A stretch of 58,911 nucleotides of DNA, taken from assembly GCF_003386535.1 (NCBI RefSeq), contig NZ_QTTN01000043.1, forward strand, positions 1-58,911. The letters run 5' to 3'. Within the stretch, counting starts at the first letter, position 1. Each line of letters opens with the position of its first letter. Positions 37,676 through 46,421 of the stretch are shown in pieces. The stretch is from Paenibacillus taihuensis (lineage in GTDB: Bacteria > Bacillota > Bacilli > Paenibacillales > Paenibacillaceae). The position numbers were made by a program, and so were the translations under genes. The notes beneath the pieces were generated by a model that saw only the letters and a program-made list of their open reading frames with translations, had not been told where the DNA came from and did not search any database.

Positions 37676-39517
37676 TTAGCTAACCGTAATATCATTGAGC
37701 CAATCTGGCGGTGTAGACAACCACATCCGCATCGGGAAGTAGCCTTTAACGTTTGGCTTCAGTAATATGCCGTTGCGAACGGTATAAATCGGGAACGTCC
37801 ATGCCGTATTCATGCGCCATGACACGAAATCCTTCAAACCAGCTTCGTCGTCCTTTTTGTAAGCATCGGCAGCTTTGGCGTAGCGGTCGGTAATATCCTT
37901 GGAAAAGTTTGCAGCGAAGAGGTCGCTGGCTTGTTTGTTTTTATCGCCCTGCTCTAGTTTTGAATCATTCCATATTTTGCGATAGTTTTCCCATGCCTTT
38001 CCATCCAACGCAATTTTGGCCAGTTCCATGTGCAACGGGTCCGTTTGGACAATCGTTTCTTTCCAGTTGGCGACGGCAGGCCCAACTCCGTTCTGAACAA
38101 CGCTTACGGTTCCCGGATCAGCGGACTCGTCGAATTTCGTGACATAAGCGCCCCATTCTTCTCCGTCATATTTCACATTGATGCCAAGATTTTGCTGCCA
38201 CAATTGTTGAACAGCCTGCGCGACTTTATCATCGGCACCTGGCACGAGCATCACGAGCGTCGGGAATCCTTTTCCGTCCGGATAGCCTGCTTCCTTCATC
38301 AATTCCTTTGCCTTGGCAACATCGTATTGAGGACCGACGTTTTTGATCCAATCCGCCATCCATGTTGTGATGGAGCCATCGTATGAAGGCGTTCCCGTTC
38401 CACCAAGCACTTTATCCGCGATAGCCTGCTTATCGATAGCCATTGTCAGCGCTTGCCGTACCTTCTCGTTTTGAAGTGCAGGGTTCTCGGAATGGCGAAC
38501 CTGGAACGTATAAGAGATTGAGGTATCAAACCAGTTCAGTTCATTGGTAAGCGTGGAGTCGCCTTTGACAGCTGGCACATCTTCAGCTGCAAGCGTAGCC
38601 ATGTCGGACTCGTTGTTCTGGAAGACGAGCAACTGCTTAATCTCCGGCGTTGACCATGTCATATGAATCTTCTCAAGCGATACTTTCCCGTAATAATACG
38701 GGTTCGGCTTCAGCCACATATCGGTTTTCACGTTCAATTTGTCGATCATATAAGGACCGTTGCTGACAATTTTTGCAGGATCGGTCCAAGTGTCGTCAGA
38801 TACACCAAGCTTGACGACTTTTGGGTCCACTGGCATTTGCCAATTGGAGATGGCTAGTTTGTCCAGGAACGATTTGTCAGGTTCTTGGAGGTCTATTTCG
38901 AGAGTATAAGGATCAATGGCTTTAACGCCCAGCTCATCTACTTTCTTCAAACCATTCTGAATGTCAAGGTAGTTAACAATGTGCGTATCGCCAAGGAAAC
39001 TGGAGGCTTTGCTCGTTCCTTTAACAGTATTAGGGTCAACCGCACGTTGAATGCCCAGTACGAATGCTTCTGCCGTAACCGGATCGCCATTAGAAAACTT
39101 AGCGTCCTGACGGAGCGTAAACTTCCATTTCGCACCATCTTCCTTCCAGGAAGTTGCAGTACCCGGAACGACTTTCCCCTGCGAATAATGGACCAAGCCT
39201 TCGAAAATACCGATTGCGTTATGATGGCCGCCCCAATCCCAAATCGCAGGGTCCCACGTTGCACCTGAGTTAATGAAGAAACTGAATGTTCCCGTCGGCT
39301 TATCCGGTAGTGTACCTGCATTCGATTCAACTTCTTTGTTGGTCGCATCTCCGCTGCTTGCGTTGTTCGCGCTTGCAGCGTTTCCACTTTCCGTATTGCT
39401 GGCTGCCGCATTACCATTTTCCTTAGAATCGGCATTGTTGTTACCGCTGCAACCCGCCAATAACGCGGCTCCCAGGGAGATCGCAGCCAGTGTTGTCAAA
39501 AACTTGTTCCTTTTCAT
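37676..39517 (-). CDS. Solute-binding lipoprotein of the Opp/Dpp-type transporter
   Basis: The 613-aa protein has a lipoprotein signal with LAGC at residues 20-23, a low-complexity Asn/Ser/Ala linker to about residue 70, and the SBP family 5 fold (WKEDGAKWKFTLRQDAKFSN, VRQALTMAIDKQAIAD). Family 5 members bind peptides, nickel, opines, oligosaccharides or, in SatA, sialic acid. The gene starts the transporter block and is about 220 bases after the FAD oxidoreductase. NanE and ROK kinase nearby favour a sugar or sugar-containing ligand over peptide; that is inference. Confidence 0.9.
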   Translation of the reverse strand: MKRNKFLTTLAAISLGAALLAGCSGNNNADSKENGNAAASNTESGNAASANNASSGDATNKEVESNAGTLPDKPTGTFSFFINSGATWDPAIWDWGGHHNAIGIFEGLVHYSQGKVVPGTATSWKEDGAKWKFTLRQDAKFSNGDPVTAEAFVLGIQRAVDPNTVKGTSKASSFLGDTHIVNYLDIQNGLKKVDELGVKAIDPYTLEIDLQEPDKSFLDKLAISNWQMPVDPKVVKLGVSDDTWTDPAKIVSNGPYMIDKLNVKTDMWLKPNPYYYGKVSLEKIHMTWSTPEIKQLLVFQNNESDMATLAAEDVPAVKGDSTLTNELNWFDTSISYTFQVRHSENPALQNEKVRQALTMAIDKQAIADKVLGGTGTPSYDGSITTWMADWIKNVGPQYDVAKAKELMKEAGYPDGKGFPTLVMLVPGADDKVAQAVQQLWQQNLGINVKYDGEEWGAYVTKFDESADPGTVSVVQNGVGPAVANWKETIVQTDPLHMELAKIALDGKAWENYRKIWNDSKLEQGDKNKQASDLFAANFSKDITDRYAKAADAYKKDDEAGLKDFVSWRMNTAWTFPIYTVRNGILLKPNVKGYFPMRMWLSTPPDWLNDITVS

Positions 39518-39735
39518 ACCCTCACCCTCTCAATATGTTCGCTTCAAGCCCTCGCATATCAGAAACCGATGGACCGACCCGCCCTTTATCGATTCTCTCA
39601 GCCGCAAGGTGCTCTGCACGCGTGATTCCTCGTTACGCTCGAGCAGCAGCTCACCATTGCCTCTCCCCTTTCTATCTAACTATCCGATTTATTGGAGTAT
39701 TTTACCAACATCCCGAAATATATAACGATATACGA

Positions 39736-41094
39736 TTACAAAAGGTTACAACCCCGTTCATAAAGAATTTTTCGTAATAGAATACCAGATAGATTGCGAG
39801 GCTCAAGGCCGTGATCGATACATAACGCCGCCGCTGTACCAGCTGCTTCGCCGAATGCCCTGCAGTTGGATTCGATGCGTATGGCAGACTGGGCATGAAA
39901 ATCTGCCGAAATGCACCGGCCAGCGACAAGCAGTGAATCCATAACCATCGGTACCAGGCAGCGGTACGGAATTTCATGGTACTGGCCTTCGGGCAAATTC
40001 CCGAAATCGAGCTTCTGTTCATCTCCCCGATTCGGACTATGAACATCGATCGGGTAACAGCTGCGTGCGATGGCATCCTCAAATTTAGCACCTTGGCGCA
40101 CATCATTCTGCGAAAGCGTATAGCTGCCTACAATTCTCCGCGATTCGCGCACGCCGACCATCTGTGAGGTCATGACGATATAGGACTCCTCGAATCCGGG
40201 GATATACGCTTTCAGGAAACGCTCGAAACGGGCGATAATTCGTCTCCCTCTCTGTGCAGCGTCCGTTAGATGAAACACATTCGTGCCGTCGACCCGTTCC
40301 GTTATACGCGGGCAATTGAAGGCCAACTCCCCTGGGCGACCGGGCACCGAGAAGAATTGGAAATAGTCTCCATCTGACATTTCCAAAATGCCGTCGTCGA
40401 CAGCTTTGCGTAAGAGTGGTTCCAGCGGCAGGTTATGTCCCCATACAGAGGCGGCATGCATGAACGGGTAATCGCCGCAATAACCGCCGATAGACCGGAT
40501 AAATGCCGCTACACGGGGCAGATCCACCTGCCCCATATGGAAGCGCATGGACATAGCCTGATTTTTCCCTTCATTAAAGGGGTTGCCTGATTCGAACGGG
40601 ACACCGGCCTTGAAGGCTACGTCTGCATCTCCAGAAGCGTCGATCGTCAGCCGGCTGTTTATTCGAAGCTTGCCGCTTTTATTGTGCAACACGATTCCGG
40701 CGACTCGTCCCTGATCGACGAGCACCTCGTGCACGAAAGAGTAATAGATACATTCGACGCCGGCTTCAAGAACTAAATCCTCCAAAACAAATTTCAGCTT
40801 CTCAGGGTTAAACCATCCGCTATTTCCGTCTGAGGCCAGCGCTCCGTCTCCAGTACGCTCCAGACGCTGGTTGATTTCTTCGCAAATGCCGGTATTAAGC
40901 GGTAGCCGGTTAATGTGGTTTGCCATCATCGGAGTAACAAGTGCAGCGGTAGCCGTTCCTCCAAGAAACCCGTTTTGTTCCACGAGTATCGTCCGTTTTC
41001 CCATTCGGGCAGAAGCGATTGCCGCTACGACACCGGCCGTCCCTCCCCCGATGACGAGTACATCCGTATCAATCGAATCATCGAAGTTACCCAC
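39736..41094 (-). CDS. FAD-dependent oxidoreductase (FAD_oxidored family)
   Basis: The 452-aa enzyme has the FAD dinucleotide motif VLVIGGGTAGVVAAIASAR, the block FLGGTATAA, the second nucleotide segment TIDASGDADVAFKAG and the C-terminal LLVAGRCISADFHAQSAIR, all typical of the FAD_oxidored (PF12831) family. The GTG at 41094 follows GAGGAG by seven bases; longer in-frame starts lack sites. These enzymes often sit in carbohydrate clusters of Bacilli, but their reaction is mostly unknown. Here it lies between NanE and the transporter. It may oxidise the imported sugar or its aglycone. Confidence 0.82.
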   Translation of the reverse strand: MGNFDDSIDTDVLVIGGGTAGVVAAIASARMGKRTILVEQNGFLGGTATAALVTPMMANHINRLPLNTGICEEINQRLERTGDGALASDGNSGWFNPEKLKFVLEDLVLEAGVECIYYSFVHEVLVDQGRVAGIVLHNKSGKLRINSRLTIDASGDADVAFKAGVPFESGNPFNEGKNQAMSMRFHMGQVDLPRVAAFIRSIGGYCGDYPFMHAASVWGHNLPLEPLLRKAVDDGILEMSDGDYFQFFSVPGRPGELAFNCPRITERVDGTNVFHLTDAAQRGRRIIARFERFLKAYIPGFEESYIVMTSQMVGVRESRRIVGSYTLSQNDVRQGAKFEDAIARSCYPIDVHSPNRGDEQKLDFGNLPEGQYHEIPYRCLVPMVMDSLLVAGRCISADFHAQSAIRIESNCRAFGEAAGTAAALCIDHGLEPRNLSGILLRKILYERGCNLL

Positions 41095-41225
41095 TGATAT
41101 TCTCCTCTCACGCGACATGCTACCTAATAAAAGAATAATGCGTCTTTTCATTAATAAATAATGAATATTTTCTCCGTGAATAATTAAAAAAAAGATATGC
41201 CCTCAAAAACAGCTGCGATTAGCGA

Positions 41226-41924
41226 TTAGCGACTCGCTGCCTTTCCCTGCATGAGATACGTCAAAGCTTGCTGAGCAAAACGCGCCGTGATTTGTTCCGG
41301 GCGCGTGATAGCGCTTCCAACAACGACATATTCGGCCCCTGCCTCCAGCGCTTTTACTGCATCTTCCGGCGTCCAGATCCTCCCCTCGGCAATGACCGGG
41401 ACTTCTAATCGCTTGCATAGCTTCGCCACCAAAGCAATATCAGGCCCTTCAAGCTGCAGACTATATGACGTGTAGCCGGAAAGCGTGGTCGAAACATAAT
41501 CTGCGCCTAATCTTTCCGCCATAATGCCCTCTTCAAGCGTTGACACATCTGCCATCACAAGAGCGCCGCATGCATGGATATTATGAATCATATGCCTCAC
41601 GATTTCATTCCGATGTTCACGCATAGTGACATCCATTGCGACAATCTTCGCTCCGGCAGCAATTATCGCCTCGGCATCTTCCCAGGCGGGTGTAATATAA
41701 ATTTCTGATCCGGGGATGTTGCGTTTGATCAACCCGATTACGGGAATCGAGACATTTCTCGCGATATTTCGTATATCTCTTTCGCCATTTGCTCGGATTC
41801 CAATAGCTCCCCCTTGCTCAGCGGCACGGGCCATATTCAGCATGCTGGATTCATCGTACATTGGATCTCCAGGATATGCCTGGCAAGATACGATTATCCC
41901 TCTGCTTTTAAATAAAGGGTTCAT
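41226..41924 (-). CDS. nanE: Putative N-acetylmannosamine-6-phosphate 2-epimerase
   Basis: The 232-aa protein has the NanE TIM barrel: GIIVSCQA at the start, GAIGIRANG, PVIGLIKR, VAMDVTMR with the catalytic Asp, LVMADVSTLEEG, DYVSTTLSGYT, PVIAEGRI and YVVVGSAITRP. NanE converts N-acetylmannosamine-6-phosphate into N-acetylglucosamine-6-phosphate. The start follows AAGGAG; an upstream in-frame ATG has no site. It is the step after a NanK-type kinase, matching the ROK gene downstream. No NanA lyase or NagA/NagB is present here. Confidence 0.9.
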   Translation of the reverse strand: MNPLFKSRGIIVSCQAYPGDPMYDESSMLNMARAAEQGGAIGIRANGERDIRNIARNVSIPVIGLIKRNIPGSEIYITPAWEDAEAIIAAGAKIVAMDVTMREHRNEIVRHMIHNIHACGALVMADVSTLEEGIMAERLGADYVSTTLSGYTSYSLQLEGPDIALVAKLCKRLEVPVIAEGRIWTPEDAVKALEAGAEYVVVGSAITRPEQITARFAQQALTYLMQGKAASR

Positions 41925-42090
41925 GTGACTGCTCCTTCGACTGTGACGATGATTAGTCCACCGCAAGGCGTGTAATCAGGTCGATTAAGACTTCCCTATT
42001 TGGATTATATCACCATCAACACAGGATTAGAAGGATTTTTTATCCGAAACAGAGCAAAAAAAAGAACTATATCACCGGATATAATCGAGT

Positions 42091-42960
42091 TTAGTAGAGT
42101 TTGTCCGCTACCGCTTTTGCAGTCTTTTCGATCGACTCCCTAGCTGTGTCTTTTTCCATCATTAGAATGGTACACAGAATATCCAATAGGTGGATTTGGG
42201 CAATTTTGGTCGATAATGCCCCTCCTTCAAGCGGCATTTCCTTTGAAGGCACCAGCAAGACAGTATCTGCATAATTCGTAATTGGAGAGCGCATATGGCT
42301 GGTTAGTGTTATAACGGTGGCCTCGTTTTGCTTTGCTTGACGCAACGGGTCGACCAGGTCGCGAGTACTGCCAGATGTCGTAATGCCGAATACCAAGTCG
42401 TCCTTGCGTGCCAGTGACGCTGACATGGCTATTATGTGCGCATCACGATGAACCTCAGCGTTCATGCCGATACGCATGAGTCTATAATGCAGATCCAATG
42501 CTGTAATCCCCGAGGAACCGACACCATAGATATAGATCTTGGAAGCGGCAAGCATGGCCGAAACCGCTTTCTTCAATTCCAGCATATTGATAAGATCGAG
42601 GGTATGCTTCAGCATCTGCTCGTTCTTCATCGTCACTTTGCAAGCAATGGCTTGATGGTCATCAGACTCCACTATTTGGGAATCCGGAAAACTCTGCAAG
42701 TTTACAAGATCCTGCGCGATGGCCAGCTTAAATTCATGATAACCACGGAAACCTAATCTGCGACAAAAACGGATGACAGACGTTTCCCCTACTTTCGCCT
42801 GTTCCGATAAGTCGGTAACCGTCGCCATCATCGCTTCTTCCGGGTTATTCCGAACAGCGTCTGCAACCTTCTTCTCCGCTTTAGTCAAAGATGTGTAAAT
42901 ACTTGAGATCATGAGCAGTGTACTGGACTGATTATTCATCGGTCTCGATGGCTTCATCAT
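42091..42960 (-). CDS. RpiR/MurR-family regulator with SIS domain
   Basis: The 289-aa protein has an N-terminal helix-turn-helix (residues about 10-85, with SEQAKVGETSVIRFCRRLGF) and a C-terminal SIS sugar-phosphate domain (ASKIYIYGVGSSGITALDL, then GITTSGSTRDLVDP). RpiR members repress sialic acid, N-acetylmuramic acid or pentose operons until an amino sugar phosphate binds. It heads the minus-strand sugar series, with nanE 166 bases downstream, so it is the likely local regulator. Confidence 0.9.
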   Translation of the reverse strand: MMKPSRPMNNQSSTLLMISSIYTSLTKAEKKVADAVRNNPEEAMMATVTDLSEQAKVGETSVIRFCRRLGFRGYHEFKLAIAQDLVNLQSFPDSQIVESDDHQAIACKVTMKNEQMLKHTLDLINMLELKKAVSAMLAASKIYIYGVGSSGITALDLHYRLMRIGMNAEVHRDAHIIAMSASLARKDDLVFGITTSGSTRDLVDPLRQAKQNEATVITLTSHMRSPITNYADTVLLVPSKEMPLEGGALSTKIAQIHLLDILCTILMMEKDTARESIEKTAKAVADKLY

Positions 42961-43070
42961 GCTTACCCTCTTTCCTCTTCTATTCCTTCCACTGGTCTGC
43001 GAAAACAGCAGATGGACAAATGTATAATTAGAATAAAGGAAAGCAACTGATTATACAATCCGGTTTGTAC

Positions 43071-43526
43071 TTACGTGGAAATCCGTTCAAATCGTTTTTT
43101 CACATTTTCAGCGAACTCAGCAGCGGATTTGGTGACCGTTCCCTTCACGAGCAAGGATCCAAGAGACGCCAAGCGTCCACTCATCTGCAGGCTCATATGA
43201 TAAGAGACCTCCGTCTGTTTATCTCCAAGATGAACGAGCCGAACCTCCAGCTGATTTCGAAAGAGCCCGGCGAGCGCAAGCGCTTTGCCTCTCAGTTCGA
43301 CCGTCATCCTCTCCGCCTCCACAGCATCCTTCAGCTCGCCTGCTGCCTGAAATCGCAGCGTCATGAATTGAACTTTTACGAACATCTCCGCTTCATAATG
43401 CTTATCATCTATTACAGCTAATCGTTCGACACCCGGTACACACCCAGCCAACGACTCTGCATCCATTAGGACACTCCAGACTTCCTCTCTTGAAGCTTCA
43501 ATCATAAACGAGCCTGTCACTTCCAT
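43071..43526 (-). CDS. CoxG-like SRPBCC protein
   Basis: The 151-aa protein has the SRPBCC helix-grip layout: FMIEASREEVWSVLMDAESL, then LAGCVPGVERL, which is the CoxG signature, and a long C-terminal helix (KGTVTKSAAEFAENVKKRF). CoxG proteins serve molybdenum CO dehydrogenases by membrane recruitment, and recent work suggests they carry quinone. No C-terminal membrane anchor and no CO dehydrogenase is seen here. It follows the small FAD gene by 15 bases, so it belongs to this redox operon and may bind quinone or a hydrophobic substrate for it. Confidence 0.8.
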   Translation of the reverse strand: MEVTGSFMIEASREEVWSVLMDAESLAGCVPGVERLAVIDDKHYEAEMFVKVQFMTLRFQAAGELKDAVEAERMTVELRGKALALAGLFRNQLEVRLVHLGDKQTEVSYHMSLQMSGRLASLGSLLVKGTVTKSAAEFAENVKKRFERIST

Positions 43527-43541
43527 CTCTCTTTCCCTCCC

Positions 43542-44399
43542 TCAAGTCCTATCAAAGCAGTGTGATAATAGCTTTGTCATCACTTGTTTACCTTGTTCTA
43601 TGGAATGTGTATGATCGGCATCCCCGGCACTTGTGCACGTCCCAGCTGCATAAACCCCTGGAATGCCCGTACAGCCATCGTCATCGATTAGCAGAGCTAG
43701 ATCGGCATCACGCTGAAGCGGAGTGCCTTTAGTGAAATACGTAGCGGCATAACGCCCCCGATTGTAGATCAGTGTATCGCATGCAACTTTTCTCTCTCTT
43801 CCGTGTCCCGACGCTACGACTCGGATGGCTTCAAGACGAGCTATCCCCATTATTTCCGTCAGAAAATCTTGTTTGTCATACCTGATCGTCATGCATCCTG
43901 CATCATCTAGCCTGTCTCCCGCACTTTCAGCAATCCGGCCTGTTTCAAAGACCACTGTCCGCTTTCCTGGACGAAAGCCGCGCTGAAGCAGCTCAAGCGC
44001 CAAGTATGGCGTCATCACCCCGGAAGGACGGGAACCTGGAATTCGCCAGCCTTCACGCGGCTTTTCCATTGCCCCCGTGGTCATTAAGATGCTGTTTGCC
44101 AACATCTGTTCGGTCCCCTTCGCAGATTGAACAAACAGTGTGTGTCCCTTATCCGGGTCGGGATAAAGCCCGATCACCGTCGAGCGCAATCTAACGCTCC
44201 CTTCTAAAGACTGGCCATGCTGTACCAACTCCTTCTCTGCTTTGAATAGCGGCGATTCCTGATACGGCAACGTAAATCCGCCAATTTGGTCGTTCTGTTC
44301 AAGAAGAAGGATGTTCTCAAGTCCTCGCTCTCGTGCAGTCCATGCTGCGCTTAGTCCGGACAGTCCCGCTCCAATGATAATACAATCATACTTCAACAT
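43542..44399 (-). CDS. Small FAD/NAD-binding oxidoreductase (GlpB/HcnB-like)
   Basis: The 285-aa protein begins with CIIIGAGLSGLSAAW (glycine loop 10-15), contains the NILLLEQNDQIGGF segment, ILMTTGAMEKPREGWRIPG (typical of the HcnB/SoxA-like middle region) and ends with the FAD-contact GIPGVYAAGTCTSAG. It is about 130 residues shorter than typical NAD(P)H-type flavoproteins. Its start overlaps the end of the GlpA-like gene by 14 bases, showing translational coupling. The two proteins probably form one complex, as in anaerobic glycerol-3-phosphate or amine dehydrogenases. Confidence 0.8.
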   Translation of the reverse strand: MLKYDCIIIGAGLSGLSAAWTARERGLENILLLEQNDQIGGFTLPYQESPLFKAEKELVQHGQSLEGSVRLRSTVIGLYPDPDKGHTLFVQSAKGTEQMLANSILMTTGAMEKPREGWRIPGSRPSGVMTPYLALELLQRGFRPGKRTVVFETGRIAESAGDRLDDAGCMTIRYDKQDFLTEIMGIARLEAIRVVASGHGRERKVACDTLIYNRGRYAATYFTKGTPLQRDADLALLIDDDGCTGIPGVYAAGTCTSAGDADHTHSIEQGKQVMTKLLSHCFDRT

Positions 44400-45801
44400 C
44401 TTCCCCTCCTTGTGCTAAGACCGAGCCTGTCAATCCTTTGACTAGCTGCAGCCCGTCTTCATCTTCCGGTTTGTACAGTACATCCAGGATGGATGGAATG
44501 CAGTAGTTTCCTTGGCATTCGCCAAGTGTTGCTCCCGTCCGCCTCTTTACGCCATCGAGCGTTCGGCAAGGGATCAAGCCATTCCCAGCCCGCTTCACTT
44601 CACTCTGCGTTATTGAACGGCAAAGGCATATGATCTCGCCGGCTGCTTCTCTGTCATCCTCAAACAGGTCGGATAATGAAGTACTCCTTTCCTGCTTAGG
44701 AATTAGCTCCAGTCCTGCCTCGATCAATTTATCCACCACGAGCTCCGCTACTCCTGGCGAAGCGGAAACACCCGTGGAACGTATCCCAGCAGCATGAATG
44801 AGCCGTTCTTCGCTTACCGATCGGCCGATAATAAAGTCCCCTGTGCTGCCAACGGCTCTTACGCCGGCGAATTGCCGGATGGATGCATAACGGCTAGCAT
44901 CGGGAAGCAGCTTCTGGGATTCAGAAATAATATGTGTGAGTCCTTGTTCGGTTGTCGAGCGGTCCCATTTATCTTGCTGATCCTCTGCAGTCGGTCCGAG
45001 AATATACCCCCCGAATACAACCGGCGTGACCAGTATACCTTTGGAAGTCGGACTAGGCACAGGGAGTATGATTTGCGAGATTTCGATTTGCTCCTCTGTT
45101 AGAATAAATTGGCCTTTACGTGGCGTTATGCTGAAGCTCTCGTCACCTACAAGCCGAGCAATCTCATCCGACCACAAACCAGCGGCATTGATGACAAATC
45201 GCGTCTCTATGATTTCTCCGTTTTGCAACACGACAGTCAAACCGCCATTTGCAGCATTCCTCTCCAAGCCAGCGACGCCATTTCCAAGTCGTATCTGCGC
45301 TCCGTTCAAAACTGCAAGCTCGGTAAACGAGCGGGTTGCCCAGAACGGATCAATAATGCCTTCACCTTCAATGAACAGTCCCCCTATTGTTGTCGGAGCG
45401 ACAGCTGGATTTGCCATCAAGAGTTCTTCTCTTTCCATCCAGCGAACAGCCACTCCGTTCGCTTCTGCAGTTGGAACATATTTATGCAGAATCATTTGCC
45501 GTTCTTCTTCATTTGCAGCTACCATGACAGCGCCGCAGGGCAAATATGGAATCCGCAGTTGTTCGATTAACTCGGGCCATCGCTCTCTTGAACGGCGTAA
45601 ACATTCAGCCTCGATCGATCCTGGCCGTGCATCGAATCCGGTATGGACAATTCCGCTATTCGCTTTACTTGTGCCTTCGCATACATCTGGCTGCTTTTCT
45701 ACCAATACGATGTGCAAGTCGTATTGGGATAATTCACGAAGTATAGATGCGCCTATAATGCCTCCGCCGATTACAACGACGTCATGAATATGAGAATCCA
45801 T
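44386..45801 (-). CDS. GlpA-like FAD oxidoreductase with C-terminal BFD-type Fe-S domain
   Basis: The 471-aa enzyme starts at ATG 45801 behind GGAGGTG. It has a DAO-type FAD fold (VVVIGGGIIGASI; EGTSKANSGIVHTG; INAAGLWSDEIA; FAGVRAVGSTGDFIIG) and a BFD-like [2Fe-2S] tail with C392-x-C394 and C429-x4-C434. That is the architecture of anaerobic glycerol-3-phosphate dehydrogenase subunit A and related oxidases. The overlapping small FAD gene and the CoxG-like gene complete the operon. The substrate may be glycerol-3-phosphate or another 2-hydroxy or amino acid. Confidence 0.85.
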   Translation of the reverse strand: MDSHIHDVVVIGGGIIGASILRELSQYDLHIVLVEKQPDVCEGTSKANSGIVHTGFDARPGSIEAECLRRSRERWPELIEQLRIPYLPCGAVMVAANEEERQMILHKYVPTAEANGVAVRWMEREELLMANPAVAPTTIGGLFIEGEGIIDPFWATRSFTELAVLNGAQIRLGNGVAGLERNAANGGLTVVLQNGEIIETRFVINAAGLWSDEIARLVGDESFSITPRKGQFILTEEQIEISQIILPVPSPTSKGILVTPVVFGGYILGPTAEDQQDKWDRSTTEQGLTHIISESQKLLPDASRYASIRQFAGVRAVGSTGDFIIGRSVSEERLIHAAGIRSTGVSASPGVAELVVDKLIEAGLELIPKQERSTSLSDLFEDDREAAGEIICLCRSITQSEVKRAGNGLIPCRTLDGVKRRTGATLGECQGNYCIPSILDVLYKPEDEDGLQLVKGLTGSVLAQGGEDVEV

Positions 45802-45894
45802 TGGACACCTCCACATTAATCTAAACATCTGATTAAGCAACATATTCTGTGTTGCTTTTATTTTACCATTACTTTGCAAAATGTCAAAATAACA

Positions 45895-46371
45895 TTGCTT
45901 TTCTTGTTTTTATTTTGCTTTTATCCATCCACCACTCACATACATCGCACTTATATTATCTGAATTTTCATAATTTTTTTGTCGTTGGCACTTCGATTCG
46001 TTATTCCATGAAGCAAGCCACGGTCGATTTCTGCTTGGAGTTCAATGTGTGAGGTACCCTATGTGAACGATGTGAGATGAAGATGACAATACCAGCGTAT
46101 CGTTTGAGAAGAGTCGCATGAAGCTGATGAGGACGGTACAGTGTGCGGTGAGAATCTTCGTCAGCTTAGGATACAGAAATTATGTTGTTTGAGTACCAGC
46201 CCCATTAGTGCTGCACCATCCAGCCCTAGTTCTATTGCGGCTCTGTAATGTGCGAATTAAGCAGCCCATTCTTGACGGTGGTACTTCGCTGGTCATGTGC
46301 AAACTACCTTCTGTATTCTCGGTTGTCCTCATCTCCCAATGTATGTACAATGTCTATGATTTGAGCAACAC
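45895..46371. other. Intergenic stretch
   Basis: The first 100 bases are very T-rich on the plus strand. No start with a ribosome site, hairpin or family motif was recognised in the rest; short open frames look random. Confidence 0.4.
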
Positions 46372-46406
46372 AAAAAGCCGGAGCGATATGATCCCGGCTT
46401 TCCCTT
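46372..46406 (-). terminator. Terminator after the alpha/beta hydrolase gene
   Basis: On the minus strand AAAGCCGG pairs with CCGGCTTT and runs into TTGTGTT. It lies about 20 bases after the hydrolase stop. Confidence 0.75.
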
Positions 46407-46421
46407 TGTTGTGCAGGTATA

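Noticed and set aside
41226..41924. Complete sialic acid catabolic operon
   Set aside because: NanE and a ROK kinase are present, but NanA, sialidase, NagA and NagB are not in the window, so only a partial or alternative path can be supported.
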